Below are positions 34,701-49,700 of a DNA stretch of 64,000 nucleotides, piece by piece; within the stretch, counting starts at the first letter, position 1; the number at the start of each line of letters is the position of its first letter. The translations under genes and the position numbers were made by a program. This DNA is from Myrica gale. Taxonomy: Eukaryota > Streptophyta > Magnoliopsida > Fagales > Myricaceae. Location of the stretch: positions 3,596,001-3,660,000 of the forward strand of contig OZ005608.1 in NCBI GenBank assembly GCA_963930655.1. The letters are read 5' to 3'. The notes below the pieces were generated by a model. The model searched no databases, was not told where the DNA came from, and saw only the letters and a list, made by a program, of their open reading frames with translations.

Positions 34701-37700
34701 CTAAATAATTGGCCAATTCCTAAAGATGCACTGTGGTCCCAGAACATGTGCAGCCATCTATAGGGGCAACCAAAATTAACTGGGACTTCCAATATCAGGG
34801 TATCCAGAGCAAGTGCTTGGGTGGCCACCCTGTCTGTTTGGAAGGCTCCAATACCAACTACAATCTCATTTAGAGAGAGAGGCACAATTATATCTCTCCA
34901 TCTCAGTTCTATAGCTCTCCATCTGTCCACAATTTCTCACCACCTATATTTCCCTTTGTACGAACAATATCAAAGTGTGAGTGTCACCTTCGGGCATCAA
35001 AAACACAAACAATGTCTTCAAATTGTATGTAAATCCTAGAAGATCCTTAAACCCAGTTTGAGTCAATGGCATGAAAAGCTTGACTTTATAACCGTTGTGA
35101 TGTGACATGTTGGGGAATAAGCATGACAGGAGCCGCCACAGAAACTGCAAACAATTTTTGACCAGCAGAAGAGAGCCCAAGTGACATTATACAGTAAAGT
35201 ACATATAGTTTGGCTCACCAACGCAAGAAGTGCGGAACTTTACTACTGAAGATGGTTGAAATTTTGGATTAAATTTCAATTCATGTAGAGTATGAAGCAG
35301 CATAAAAAGGTAACATTCGTCCGGGAAGGGGATGACCTTTTCTCAAGTGATAGCCATGCCCAGTTTGATTTGGCAATGATACAAAGGAAGATCTCACAAA
35401 ATCAACAAATTTCTGCAAAATGAAACCAGAAAGAAAAAATGAAAAAGCAAGACGAAACCACTGAAACATTGTAAGAACTCATGGTTTGTAACAACTCCTA
35501 CATTTACAATAAGTAAGCAATCAAGCAAAACATCGTTAAGAAAAAGAAAGAAGAATATGTTAGCCATATCAGAAATTGCAAAGAAACATTCCTTAATAAG
35601 ATTGAGTTTGAAATTTCCTTCATGTAATTTACCTAGAATATTGCGTCACACATCATTATGAAAACGGAAGGAAATGCAGAGCCACGAGAGAGAGATTTTT
35701 TTTCAGTATTCAAAATCCGGCCAGAGCCTTCAGAATAGCAAAATCTACCTTGGCATCTTCATATGTTGACATATAACCGAAGGACACTCTTACTGCTCCC
35801 GTCGGTTTTCCATTAACCACATCATAATCATCCCAGCAAACATGGCCAGCCTAAACTCAAAAATCCAATTTAAAGGATGTAATTTAAAAACTTTGACTTG
35901 CAGAAAATACACAGCGCAATCATAATGGGGAGATAACAAGAGAAAAGACAAAGCAAACAAATACCTCAATATTTGAAAGAAGATCCGAGTGAGACAAGCA
36001 CAGATATTTTGCACATGCTCCAGGATTGCAAAAGCATCCTGTCTACATAGCAAACAATGGGAAAACATAACAATCGCCTTTCTGGTGAAAACAAGAAGTT
36101 AAACCACTTGTTTCACTTTGCTCCTCCCAGGTCATCAAGATGTATTAGTGAGCATGTAATAGTACATTCAAACTTGTTGACAATAAAGAAAAATAAAAGA
36201 CGCTGTAGAGACCATATAACAATGTAAAATCCACATGTATATAGGGGCAGTGGAAATATCCATGAAATTGTACTTGAGGCTTTACCATGTAAGCAACAGA
36301 ACAAAAGGTTTTCACAAGTAACATTATAACCAATCATTCTGAGAGCACATTACTGACAGGAGAGACTATAGTCAGCCTGCTATATGGATCAGTGGGAACT
36401 ACGACGAATAAATCATTAGTGGACTACCAATTCAGGAGAAAGAAAGCATCTGTGGGTGATGATCTGCCGATTTTCTATCTAGGACAGCTCATTCTTCGTG
36501 CTCTCTAGCCTTTTTTTCTACGTAACATGGGTGCTCTCTAGCCTAGTTAATTTAGTGACCATCTAGAATAAACAGGTGGTGAAATCTCAGTCTTGCTGGT
36601 CCTGTTTATTGAGGTTCATAATACACCAAGAACTTATACCACATTAAGCATGTTTGTTTCTTCAAGTGTCCATCATCCTCCTGCTCAACTTACATCAGAT
36701 TTCCACTCTTCTCTCACTCACACTAGTTGTTTGCTCAGTCATTATCTACCATATCTCTTTACATATAATCATCATCATTTTGTGAGCTCAACTAATGGTG
36801 AAAAGAAGGGAGCTGTGCTTAGAGAGAGGGAGAGGGAGAGAGAGTTTCGGACTACATGTATAGTGATCCTGTAATAGACAATGGATGTCCTGTACGGGTC
36901 ATCTAGTGTAAAGTATAATCTTAAAGGTTCCATGAGAAAGAACCCAATTAAATGCCGAAGGCTATAGCCAAGAACTACAGTTCATTATTGTGAATCCATT
37001 CTTCCTCTAGCCAACCTTGATACATGTCTGTTTTCTACTAGAGTTCTCCAGCTAAATCTGACAGGACCAGATGAAATTGTAACTAGATGGTTCAATTTGT
37101 TGGAGACTAATCTAATTATGACCTCAGATTCATCAAGAAAGAATCCCACTAGACAACTTGACGTAAGCCAGGTATAGCTAGTAGAGTGGATTGTTTTTCG
37201 CAATCACTGTGTATGCATCTGTAAAAACTGAACAGTATGGAATCACAGATGGATAGTTTTGGCTGTCAGTTCCTCAGATCAAAACTAGTTCAGCAGTTTA
37301 ATATATTGTTATTGACCTAGTAAAGGAGTAGCTAATTTTGGCACAACTTTAAACTTGTAAACTTAAGAATGTTTACATTCTTAATAAACCTCCAGATCTT
37401 CCTTAACAACAGCTTCAGTGATATCAAGGTGACCCACAAAGTAAAATAGAAGCTACGTCACCAAATTAACTACATAGTTTTTGCAACCAAAAGCAAATGC
37501 ATCTTCCCACTCATGATGGTGTAAAAAAAAACAACAACAACAATAGGTCATACAGAAAAAGTCAAATATGCAAATAAAATAACTATAAAAATAAATAAAA
37601 ATCTTCAATGTTCGAACAGGTGATCTTTTGATGTGAAGGAATAAAACAATATATGATGGAATTTAACAAAATTTACCCGTAACTGAATTCCAGACAAAGA

Positions 37701-40700
37701 TGCCAGTTTTTCCACTTCTCGGTATCCAAACCAGGAACCATCTGGCCTTCTCAAGTTGAATGACACAATAGGACCCCATCCATGACATACCTGACAGAGA
37801 AATGTCACAACTCTCAAGTCACGTGCAAATTAAGTTGATATATATGCACATGTAACATATAATCACTTGACTCATCCACAGACAAACATTCGAAACAAAT
37901 TCTCTTTTATACACTGGTATTTGGGAACTCCAAACTAAAAAGGAAAATGGAGCACAGTTTTCCCATCTTACAGGAATGTTCACAAACAAAAACAAAAAGG
38001 AAGCGAGCCTGCATTCTGAAAATTAAGACTTCCTTGTTCCCTCAAGAATAAGGATCTTTTAGCCTTCACCCTTTCTTGTTGTTCTCAGTGTTCTCTTGTC
38101 AAAATCGACCCAATATTTGAAGACAAACAGTTCAGTATTTCTTATCACTATCAAGGAACAGCTGCAGGACAGCTCTAAACCAGAATTGATTTGGGGAAGC
38201 CCTCAGAAAAGTCTTGGAAAAAAATGCCCCTGGCATCTAATTCAGTGCATTTGTAATGGACCCACATATGATTGGAAAACCGGCTTGCCAAGTGGAGGTG
38301 ACTTCAAGCTTATATAAAGTTATTTCATCTGTTTCTTAACCAATGTGAGACTATTACATACCACCACCCTTTTAAGACCAACGCCCACGTTGGTCCAGCA
38401 CCATGGGGCTTTTATTCACCGGACTGGGGCCGTGCCCGTTCCACTGGATCCATGGTCGTGCCTTCTATTCCTCGGACTAGGGTCGTGCCTGTACCACCAG
38501 ATCCATGGTCGGCCACTCCATAGGCGCAGCGGCGGGGTAGCACAAGAGCCCACAACCAGCTCTGATACCATTTGTAATGGACCCACATAGGCTTAGAGAT
38601 TCACATCTTGGAAAACCGGCTTGCCAAGTAGAGGTGCCTCCAAGCTTATATATGGGACTATTACAGCATTAGATATGCTCTGATCTCGGATATGGTGCGG
38701 GGCCATAGATTCCTAACAACCAGGAAAATAATGCACCCCTGCTGTGCGGTTGGGGCAGGTTTGAAGGAAACGAAAGGTAAAAGTACCTAAGATTGCATTA
38801 GGTCCCTAAACATCACACCTAGGAACCTTGAACATCACACCCAAGTGGAAGATGCATTAAAGATGTAACCAAGTACCTTGATTTTTTTCCACGAGCTTCA
38901 GAAACATAGCTACATAAGATACATTAGCTGCTACAAGCCAAACTTGAGGACCAACTTATTAGGATCTAGATGCTTGGACCCAAACCAAAAACAAAGCAAC
39001 CATAAAACTGACCCAACCTGACACATAATAGCCATGAACAAAATCTTAAAGCCCAATAACTAGCTGCTGGGCCAAAGTTAAAAGAACCATAATCCCCTAT
39101 ACAACAAAATACTAACTAACTCTTATGGCCAAACGACCGAAAATGTCTTACCCATGTTTCATATTGATACTCTAAATCCATATTGCGTAGTAATTAGGGA
39201 ACTCCTACGTCACATCCTATTGATACTCCCAAGTTATATTTGGTTTGAGTGGCCTTCTAAATTTGCATCACTCTTTCAAGACAGAATCAAGACTAGAAAG
39301 TGAGTGTGTTGCAGAATGTGGCAACATTGAAAAGCAAGATTAGCTAGTGAATTTCGTAACAAAAGTAACCTTCAAACTATCGTTTCTGTAAATTGTGCAA
39401 ACACTGGCTCCATTTTCATGCCTTAAGGCCAAAAGCATCTTCCTCACATATGCGGTAATAGATGTTGTATGCCTGAAAGGTAAATGATAATGTACACTTT
39501 ATAACCTCAAGCATTAATTTAGAATATTCAATCGACAGACCAAGGAAAAGAAGGAGCACCAAGCAGCAATGAGAATGTAAGAATTGATAATAAAAGTCCT
39601 TAATTTCTAAGTGTATCATACTACTGTAACGCCCTATGCTTTAGGTCCTTTACCTTCAACTCTTTCATTTTGTTTTGTTGTGTCCCTATATTTCCTTCTT
39701 TTTTCCTTCATTTGAACATAGAACACAAAAAGTATATCTTTCACAGTTGAAGCAAGAAATCTATTACTGCCTCCTCTCTTTTTGAGGGGAGTGTTCCCTG
39801 TGATCTGGAGCTTTTTGTTAATTTCCCTTGGGGGTATTCCCTCGTTGACTCTATTTTCGTTTTTGGTTCGTTCTTTCAATGAAGTATGGCTTAACCAAAA
39901 AAAAAAAAAAAAAGCAAGAAATCTATTAGATTTTTTATATCCATATACTTTCAGCTCTCTCTCTCCCTCTCCCTCTCCCTATCTCTCTCTCCCCCTCTCA
40001 CGTAGGGAGAGAGAGTGATGGAGTGCGAGAGAGAGAGAACTTTTTGTCATAGATTACTGCTGTAAACGGAAGTCTCTTCCTCCCACCCATTTTCCATTCC
40101 AACAATATGTTAACCAAAAGTTGTATGTCATCCTGAACTTCCATACATGACAAAGATGACTGTTATATCTCCAGCAAAAGTAAATGTTGAGCAAAGTCCC
40201 AAAGAAATTATTACTGTATATTTACGGGATAAAATGTGATGGTCATGAGATTTCCCCCCCACCCCCCACCCCCTTCTATTAAGGGTCAAATATACAATTT
40301 AGAGACATGTCGAAGTTAGTTAAACAAATACAGACTGCCATTTTAATTATCACCAACATACCGGGAGATTGAAGATATAGTTACGGAATTTAGAATATTG
40401 AACCCATGACGAATAGATGCTATGCTCAAGAATGAAGCGGTCCCATCCTCAAACAGTTCCTCAATCCCATCTCTTCTTTTCACAAAATCAGTGTCGGCAA
40501 TTGAGGCAGCAACTGTGCCTACAAAGCTCTTAGGGTGAAAAATCTAACAACCATGAGGAGCTATTGCAAATAACTTCTAAGCGCAAACCTCCACTAAAGT
40601 AGGTTTTCTTCAACAACTTTGCAGCATCTGCAGCATAAGATTAATCACCAATAGAAATTAGGAACAACATTTTAGTCCCTCAAAAATCAATAAACCTAAT

Positions 40701-43700
40701 AAAATCCCATTTTCTAAAGCACCCAGACATTTAAATTTAAGCACTATAAACAATGGATTCCAGTTCAAAGACAAAAAATAATCAAGTATATACACCATCA
40801 GCAAGAGAGATTGTAAGGATAGTTCTTTGAATCATCAGCAGAATTGGTAAAATGAGAGAGTACCGATAAATAATGAAGTAAACAATAAAATACTGCAAGC
40901 AACTAAATGCTAAAAATACAACTTATAAAGCAACGGTTTTCTTTATACAGAAAATGAAAAATATTACTAAAACCATATTGCAGGAGTTCTAAGTGGTAAT
41001 CATGGATACCTACGGGCCTATCACAAATATTACTACGTTTGCATTAATTCTAAAGGAACAAAACAATACAACAACTCTGCAATCACGATTTGGAAAAGCA
41101 TTAGTTACATTGCTGTTACACTCTTTTAAAGGAATAGGCACCTACTGTAGTTCCCTGTAGTGATTTACATAGCCCAGTTCACCTAGTCCACAACCAATAT
41201 GAAACTTAACAAATGTCCATACAACGCTTTCACAATCTAATCCAAACAAATCCAAAGCTTTCACAATCCAATCTATCAATTGTGAAGATCCAAGCTGCAT
41301 TACGATATCCTAATGTCACATGACATCACTAAGTTGTCTCTGATAGGTTTGTCTCGTGCCACATGACATTACTAAGTTGTCTCCGAAACATTTGTCCCAA
41401 TGCACCAAGCACTAGGCATGTCTACATAATGCCCAAAAATGATTCATCACCTGGAAGTTCCGAGTAGTTGCTTATACACCTAATATGGGACTCAAAGTAT
41501 GCCTATATCATGCCTTCCAAATGCCATCCAGACAAGTCCCTTGTACCACATCAGCTCTTCTTAGCAGAAAGCATTTGAAACATGCATATTGTACTATTAA
41601 TAATTGGAATGAAGAGCAAATGAATTAATTTTGAGAACTCAATATAACAAATTTCTGGTGCTTGATATCTTATGCAATATATAGGAAAGAATCACACTTA
41701 GGGGAAACAATCCTTTTTTAAACAGTCCCAGAATTATACATCAAACAAATATAAGTCTTTCAGCATCAAGGCTCACCATTTCGGGCAATGAGAGCTCCAA
41801 GTCCCGTTGGATAGCCAAATAGCTGTGCAGAATCAATTTGGAGACTAAATTAACACCTGAAGGTACTAGTTTCTAATAGATGAATTTTATGTTCCAATTA
41901 TACACATCAACCTTATAGAAGGAGATGACAACAAAATCTGCATGATGCTTTGACAAATCTAGTGTTTGTGTCGCACTTCCTTTTGCCGCATCAATCAAAA
42001 CCATCCAGCGACCACTATTAGGAAATAAAAGGAGAACATTTTGCAATCACTGAATGATTCGAATCATTGAAATCAATTTGAAAAAAAAGCAAACTACAGA
42101 AGAGCCATCATTTCGATTACCCAAATGCACAGCGATAACAGCAAAACAGGCTAACAATCATGACCACATTTAAAATAGAAAAGCAAAATCGCGACAACAT
42201 TTCGAACCTAAGTTTCAAGCACTTGTTGGCATACACACCTTCAACAAATATTATGCAAAAGGGGTCAATAAGACTTGTGGCTGTAAAAGCCACCTCAAGT
42301 TTTTCTGTCTGACATTATCCATTCTCTTAGCAAGCCGAATCATCTCCTTTTCTTGAATCTAGGACTGAACATAGTCTCACAATTTTAGGTACCCTTCATG
42401 TCTATTTTCACTTAGAACGAAAAAATCAGAAGCAATAACCAATTGTTCCAATGATTGTGACAACACATCAAAATTATATTGAAATATTGAAAACCGGTGG
42501 ATATAGTGGGAAATTATCCTGAACTCTATGATGTAAATTTAGATAATCTGGTTAAAAAAAAAAGAGTTCATTACATATGTAGGACTCAAAATAGTTGACA
42601 GCATATAGCCACCCACAATAGCAAACAGTTCATTGCAAATAAGTTCGTCTGCCAGGGAAATCATTGGACCAATTGAAAGAACAAAAACATCCATAGGTAA
42701 TTAGGGTGGGGTGGAGGGAACGTGAAAAGAGAGACAGAGTCAAAGACAGGATAAATATCATGTGCTTCGTTGCACAGGCATGGAATGGGCCACAAGCTCC
42801 TCACAAATTCCCTAACACAAAATATACTGATTAACAGTGACTTCATGCATCAGACGTCATACCCAAATCAGTTCCTCAAATCGAAGTTATCCCATTATGG
42901 ACATCAGATTTAGAAAGGGACATGTAAAAGGATGTATAACATGGTGTGTAATATACTTGGAAAGTTGAGAGCCTTCCAAAATTCTTTCTGAATCTTCCTT
43001 GATAATCTTCACCAAGTCAAGACTAAATCTCAAACCCGTGAAATTGCACTCCGAAGGAAAGGCAAATAAGTTATATACATCGCCTGCATTAGGTAAAGCG
43101 TGTGACAAAACTAAAGTGAGACTGTGACAAATGAGTACTTGATTTTGAACTCTCAAGCACATATCATTTTTCAACAATAGTATAATACATTTTCTATAAA
43201 ACTAAGTCAAGTACAATATAATATGCTAATGATTTATAGTTTATAAAGGTTGGGGTCTGGAACAGATGGTAAGGTTTTAAGGATGAGATTTATTTCCGAA
43301 GATAGGTCAGTCATTGTTATGAAGACTGAATAGCAGGGCAGGAATATAAAATCAAAAAAAAGGAGAAATAAGATCTCATAGAAACTGACTAAGAACTCCC
43401 ACAATTGTCACCTAGAAGAATCTTTGTAGAGGCTTCAAGGCATGAAAACTTACAAGCAAGGACTTCCCAGTAAATAGAACTTTCCAACAGCTAAACAAGA
43501 CTCCAAACAAAACTAAAACAATAATACATAAACTACTAGTGGAGAATCTGGTTCTACAAAAACCAGAAAAATAGTTGCTTCGAAAAGGCGTAGACTTCTG
43601 CAATCCAAGAGAAGCTAAGGCTCACAAGGACACCCCCCCCCCTTTCTCTCATCGAGGAATAGTTGCATAAGGGTCTACTGCAGTTGGCAACTGATATGAC

Positions 43701-46700
43701 GAATAGCATTGTCTATTTGGGAAAGAACAAAAATTAAGGAAAGCAGAGAAAATAGAGAAACGAGAGTTTCCAAAACTAAATTATTAGGTGGAAAAGGAAT
43801 AAACCATCATTTTCTGGAACACAAGGAAAATTTATTGAGGGGGTTGAATGATAGGGAGAAGTGCAAAAGAGTGGATAATTTGTTGAGAGGGTGGAAGGCT
43901 GATTTGGTGTGCCTTCAGAAGACAAAAATTGTGGTGGTGTCTCGTGCCTTGGTGAGATGTTTGTGGAGTGGGCCCCATGTGAGTTGGTGTTGCTTCGAGG
44001 CTGATGGTGCGTCGGGAGGGGTGTTGTGCCTTTGGGATTCTCGATGCATGGAGCTGATTGAGGTTGTGTTTGTGTTAAAATTTTGGGGAGGTTAAAATTT
44101 TAGAGTATTGGATTTGATGAAAACGTGGAGAGAGATGATTTTAAATATTTATTATAGTGAAAAGTAATGATGTGATGGGGAGAAAGAGATTATATTAAAG
44201 ATTTTTATTGTGTTAAAATTTTAGTGTGCACATAGACCTTGAGTCTTGCGTTGCGATTTTTTCCATCTCTTTAGTTTTTAAGAATGTTGATGATGGGGTT
44301 CAGTGGTTATTTTCGGGGGTTTACGATCACAACGACGATGGATGTATGAGGCTTTTGTGGGATGAGTTGGCTGGAGTTTATAGTTGGTGGAATCTTACTT
44401 GGTGCATTGGTGGTAATTTTAATGTGACTCGATTCCCCAGTGAGCGTTCGGGAGGGAGTTGTTAGGAGTGCCATTATGGAGTTTTCGGATATTTATCCGA
44501 GTTGGAGTTGGTGGATCTTATTTTAACAGGTGGGTCTTTCACTTGGTCAAACGGTAGATCCCTTTAGTATTGGTCTCGGATTGACTGTTTTCTCGTTAGC
44601 CCAAGTTGGGAGTCGTTGTATCCGGAGCTGATTCAAAGGAGACTTCCCCACTTGTTGTCGGATCTTTTTCCGATATTGTTGGAAAGTGGCAGATTTGGTG
44701 GCCTTAAAAAGCCTTTCCGCTTCGAGAACATGTGGCTCAAAGTGGATGAGTTTGTTGATATGGTTAATGAGTGGTGACAGGGTTATAACTTTAGGGGGTC
44801 TCCCAGTTTTGTGCTTTTTTTCCAAATTAAAAGCACTGAAATTGGATCTTAAAGTGTGGAATCGGGAAGTATTCGAACATTCGAAAATCGGCTCTGTTGA
44901 CTGAGTTTGCGTCTTTGGATGGATTGGATGAGGGGGGTAGCCTTGATGCTGCGAGATTGGATAGGAAGGTGGAGATTTCCAGTGAGCTGAATAATATGAT
45001 TGATTTGGAGGAAGTTAGCTGGAGGTTCTCTAAAGCCCTTGGGCTCAAGGAGGGAGACAGATGTACAAAAAAATTTCATAGTGTTGCGAATTCTAATAGG
45101 AGAGCAAACTCGATCTCGAGCTTGGTGGTGGAAGGGAAATTGGTGGAGGATTCTTCGAGGATTTCTGAGAAGATAGTGGAGTTCTCTTCTTCCTTATGCA
45201 CGGAACCGTTTGAGTGGCGTCCCTCATTGAATGGGTTAGAGTTTGATTGCATTTTGGAGGAAGAGACGAAGTGGATTGAAAAACCTTTTGATGTGGAGGA
45301 GGTGACCGGGGTTGTGCATAGTCTTAATGGTGACAAAACTTCGGGTCCAAACGGGTTCTCTATCGCTTTCTTTCAAGCTTGTTGGGAGGTAGGCAGATTT
45401 TGGATTCAGTTCATATCGCCAACGAGTGCATTGATTCTAGGTTAAGGTCGGGAGTGCCTGGAATGTTGTGTAAGTTGGATATTCAGAAGGTCTATGATCA
45501 TGTTAACTGGAAGTTCCTTTTGTATATGCTGCATAGGTGTGGTTTTGGAGAAAAATGGTGTAGATGGATCTTGTTCGTTTGTCTTCAGTGAAATTCTTGG
45601 TGCTTGTCAATCGATGTCCGGAAGCTTTTTTAGTAGCTCTCGTGGGTTACGTCAGGGAGATCCCCTTCCCCCCTTTTGTTTGTCATTGTTATGGAAGCTT
45701 TCAGCCGCATGATGGGGCGAGTGGTGGAACATGGTGGTTTGGAGGGTTTGGAGGTGGGTGGTGGCCCAAGGGGGGGTGTGAGTATCTCTCATTTGCTTTT
45801 TGCGGATGACACTTTGGTGTTGTGTGGAGCGGAGGTGAGTCATTTTCGGAATCTTCGATGTCTTCTTTTGTGCTTTGAGGCTATCTCTGGACTTCGAATT
45901 AACTTGTCTAAGTCCGAGGTTATTCTCATTGGTAATGTTCATAACACTCAGGAGCTTGTTGGTATTTTGGGTTGTGGCGCATCCTCGTTGCCTATGAAAT
46001 ATCTCGGTCTTCCTTTGGGCGCTAGTTTCAAATGTGTTCACATGTGGGATGGGATTCTTGAACGGATGGAGAGGAGATTGGTGGGTTGGAAGGGGTTATA
46101 TTTGTCTAAAGGGGGTAGACTTACTCTCATCAAGTCTACTTTTTCATGTCTCCCCATTTATTTCCTTTCATTGTTTCCTATTCCGGTTGCGGTGGCAACT
46201 AGGTTGGAGAAGATTCAGAGAGATTTCCTTTGGGGTTATGATGAGAGTGCGCATAAGTTTCATCTTATGAATTAGGACTTGGTGTGTTCTCTAGCTCAGC
46301 ATTGGGGGTTGGGGCTTCGTAGCATTGTTGCTTTTAATAAGGCCCTTCTGTCCAAGTGACTTTGGCGCTTTGCTCTTGAGAGGGATAGGCTTTGGAGGGT
46401 GGTTATTGTTGCTAAATATGGGTGTTCGTGGGGTGGTTGGAGGACTCCCCCTTGCCGGGGACCTTATGACGTTAGTTTGTGGCGATTCATTAGCAAAGGT
46501 TGGGATGTCTTTAGTCACCATATTAGATTTTTGGTGGGTAATGGAGATCGGGTTAGATTTTGGCATAATGTGTGGTGCGGTGATAGACCGTTGTCTTGTG
46601 TGTTTCCGGTTGTTTACTCGTTGGCTCGCCACAAGGAGGCTTCGGTGGAGGAATGCTTGGTGGAGAACAATGGGTTTGTGGCGTGGAGTGTTGCTTTTGT

Positions 46701-49700
46701 TAGATCTGCAAACAATTGGGAGTTGGAGGATTTTTTGGCTTTATATTCCCTTTTGTAAGGGTTGGAAATTGGGAGAAGAGAGGAAGACAAATTGTGTTGG
46801 AAGGAATCTAAGGATGGGGTTTTTTCGGAGAAATCCATGTATACTTGTATTATTGGTAGCAATAGTTCGTCTTTTCCTTGGAAAGGCGTGTGGAGGACGA
46901 AATGCCCTTTGAGTGTCTCCTTCTTTGTGTGGGAGGCTTCACATGGGAGGATCCTTACAACTGATAATCTTCGTAGAAGGGGAGTGTATATCGCTGATTG
47001 GTGTTATCTTTGTCGGTGTGATGGAGAATCGGTTCACCATTTGCTTCTTCATTGTTCCGTGGCGCATGGGCTTTGGAACCATGTTCTCATCATTGTCAAT
47101 TATTGTTGTGTGATGCCTGAGAATGTGGTGAATGTGTTGTGGAGTTGGGAAAGGAAGTTCACTAACCCCTTTGCTCAATCTATTTGGAGATTGATTCCCG
47201 CTTGTATTTGTGTAGCCTTTGGAGGGAAAGGAACAATATATGTTTTGATAGCTGTTCTTTGTCCTTGGTCAAGTTGCAGGGTTTTATGTTATTTTCTCTT
47301 TTCTGTTGGGCTGATGCGTTGTTAGATGGTCTCTTTGCTGATTTTCTTAGTTTTCTTGCTTGTTTGAACTAGTGATTTCGGTATAGTCTCTTGTACTGTC
47401 TTCCTTATTTCTAATAAGATTGATTTGCTTATTAAAAAAAATTTCTCAAAAGATTCCAACAGATATATAAAAACTAGAAGGAAATGACAAATTGAAAAGC
47501 GAGAGAGTGAGAGAGAGGGAGAGAGACAGAGAGAATAGACAAAATTAAGTACTACTGATACAGTGAAATAACAAATCAAAGAATGTTGGGGGCCACAATC
47601 TAAATGCAAAGAAAGAAGTACTTCACCTAATGGAATAGTAGAAGTCATAAAGAAGTTTCTATACAAGTCAACTTAAGTTCCAAGTTTGTGCAAAGGTTTG
47701 GAGTTTGGAAAAGGTCTTAAGAAACATTTAACAATTCATAAACTATTTGAGACCATCAGAATAATTAAAACCATGTAAAACTTCTATGCTTTAGGCTTAT
47801 AAACCATTTATTGCAAGATTGAGATGGAACGCTAGATGTGTGCCTTATTAACTTCTAACTCACCTGCTGACTCATTCCCACGGATTCTTGCATCATTTCT
47901 CCTTTGTATTTGGTGCTGGGATAACCTGAAAGGCTTTACATTGCCTCTAGATACTCCATGATTCACAGAGTCTTCAATATCTACTGCAAATGCCGCAGCT
48001 CCTTGACTGAGGGCATATCTAAATATTTATAAGGATTGAACAGACATGAAATTAAAAGGGAGAACAAAAAAACGTATAGTATCAGATCCTAAAGAAACTG
48101 TGGTTCGTTTACTAAATATGTACAAAAGGGACAGAACAGCGGTTTTCCTTGATATCAAACAGCCTAGAAAGAGACATAACTATGAGCAGAATCACCAGAT
48201 AGCTCTATATCCAAGGTCAGTAATGAAAAGATTAGGGTTTGGTGAAAGGAGAGAAGAAGATAATTAACCTCTCGCAATCATTCCATTATATATCTTCTTC
48301 TCTCGATCATACCATTATATATGACATCACACTAAAATTGACCTACACTTATTGCATATATCTCTTTCCACAGTTATCACACTCTTTCCTGAACAAGTAA
48401 CACAAGTGAATTGTCCAATAAACTGATGCACCTCAGTCCTAAACATCAAGTTCATGATTGTCAATATAATCAACAGGACACAAAAACTTCTGCATCCTGT
48501 TCACATATTCGCTCATGCTTGGCTATTTTATGATATAAGCACAAAATCAAGCTTGAGCTTCCTTATCTGTCCACTAAACAAATAGATGAGGTCTACCTAC
48601 TCCTAATGCCTCGGCTCATTTGCAACCCTAGCAAACAGTAGATGACATAGACAACTTTTCTTTAGAAATAGCAACTGATGCCTCAAATTTTCCATTTTGC
48701 TCTACCTAAACAGTGCAACCTAAAACTGGGTTCCTGCTGCCAGCATCTATAAACTCATCAATTGGTAGTTTCAAACTGTCTCCGTATTTTCCTTCCAAAT
48801 ATAGCCAATCACATAGATCTGGACAATAAACCAAAATGCGACTGCAACTTCTCATTTTGTGATGGCTTGGAGTAGAAATAACAATCTAATTTAGAGAAAT
48901 TTGAAATAAGGTTGTCACTAATGTAGGATTTAGGAAGGTTCGCTAATGAGGGATGACCAACAATTTCGCAAGGGATGAGGACTTAGGAAGGTTAAACAAT
49001 AACTTGGCAGAAGTGGTCATTGAGGTGAAATTGTAAAAAAACTAGAGAAGCTAATAGGAGGATACTCTCTGATCCCAAGTACACTATTGTGATTCTCCAT
49101 CGTGTACATAAAACTGCTCTGGCAGCTCCATGGAAAGGCCTCCCCAACCAGCTTTAACGCTGCAGTTGCCCCAGAAGTGAATATGCATTTGTAGTCCTTT
49201 GGAGATGCATTGAAATAATCGAGGACCTGGGTAAGACAGTAAAAAAAAAGGCCATTCAACAGCTCCTGGAAATCTTAAAACTTGCAACAGAATATCACTT
49301 GCTTACACATTAGAAATGGAGAAAAACTCTTAGTCACGATTACTAATTGACAATACTGAAAACAAATAACATTTTTTCAAAGTATCCTTTGATCTCCCCA
49401 GGTAACTTTAAAAACACGCTTTGTGAAATAGTTTAAGAACTGTTCTAATACAGCAGAGGTAAAGCTGGAGTCTGAAGTTCACAAAATCATGTTGAAAGAC
49501 ATCACAGGTCACAAAAGATAACATATAGTACCTGTTGGCGGGCTTCCCTCACCATATCAAAAGTAGCAGAGCTGGAGTCACTTTGGCTATCTAGGTTCGA
49601 ATTAAGGAATCTCACTCGATGACATGCAACCATGAAGAATAAAAAATACCAAGGAAAAATTAACTTTACCACCTTAAATTACCACCTCATTTGAACTTTG

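Noticed and set aside
46291..46632. Proline and serine-rich minus-strand frame within the LINE
   Set aside because: Antisense shadow of the reverse transcriptase polyprotein region.
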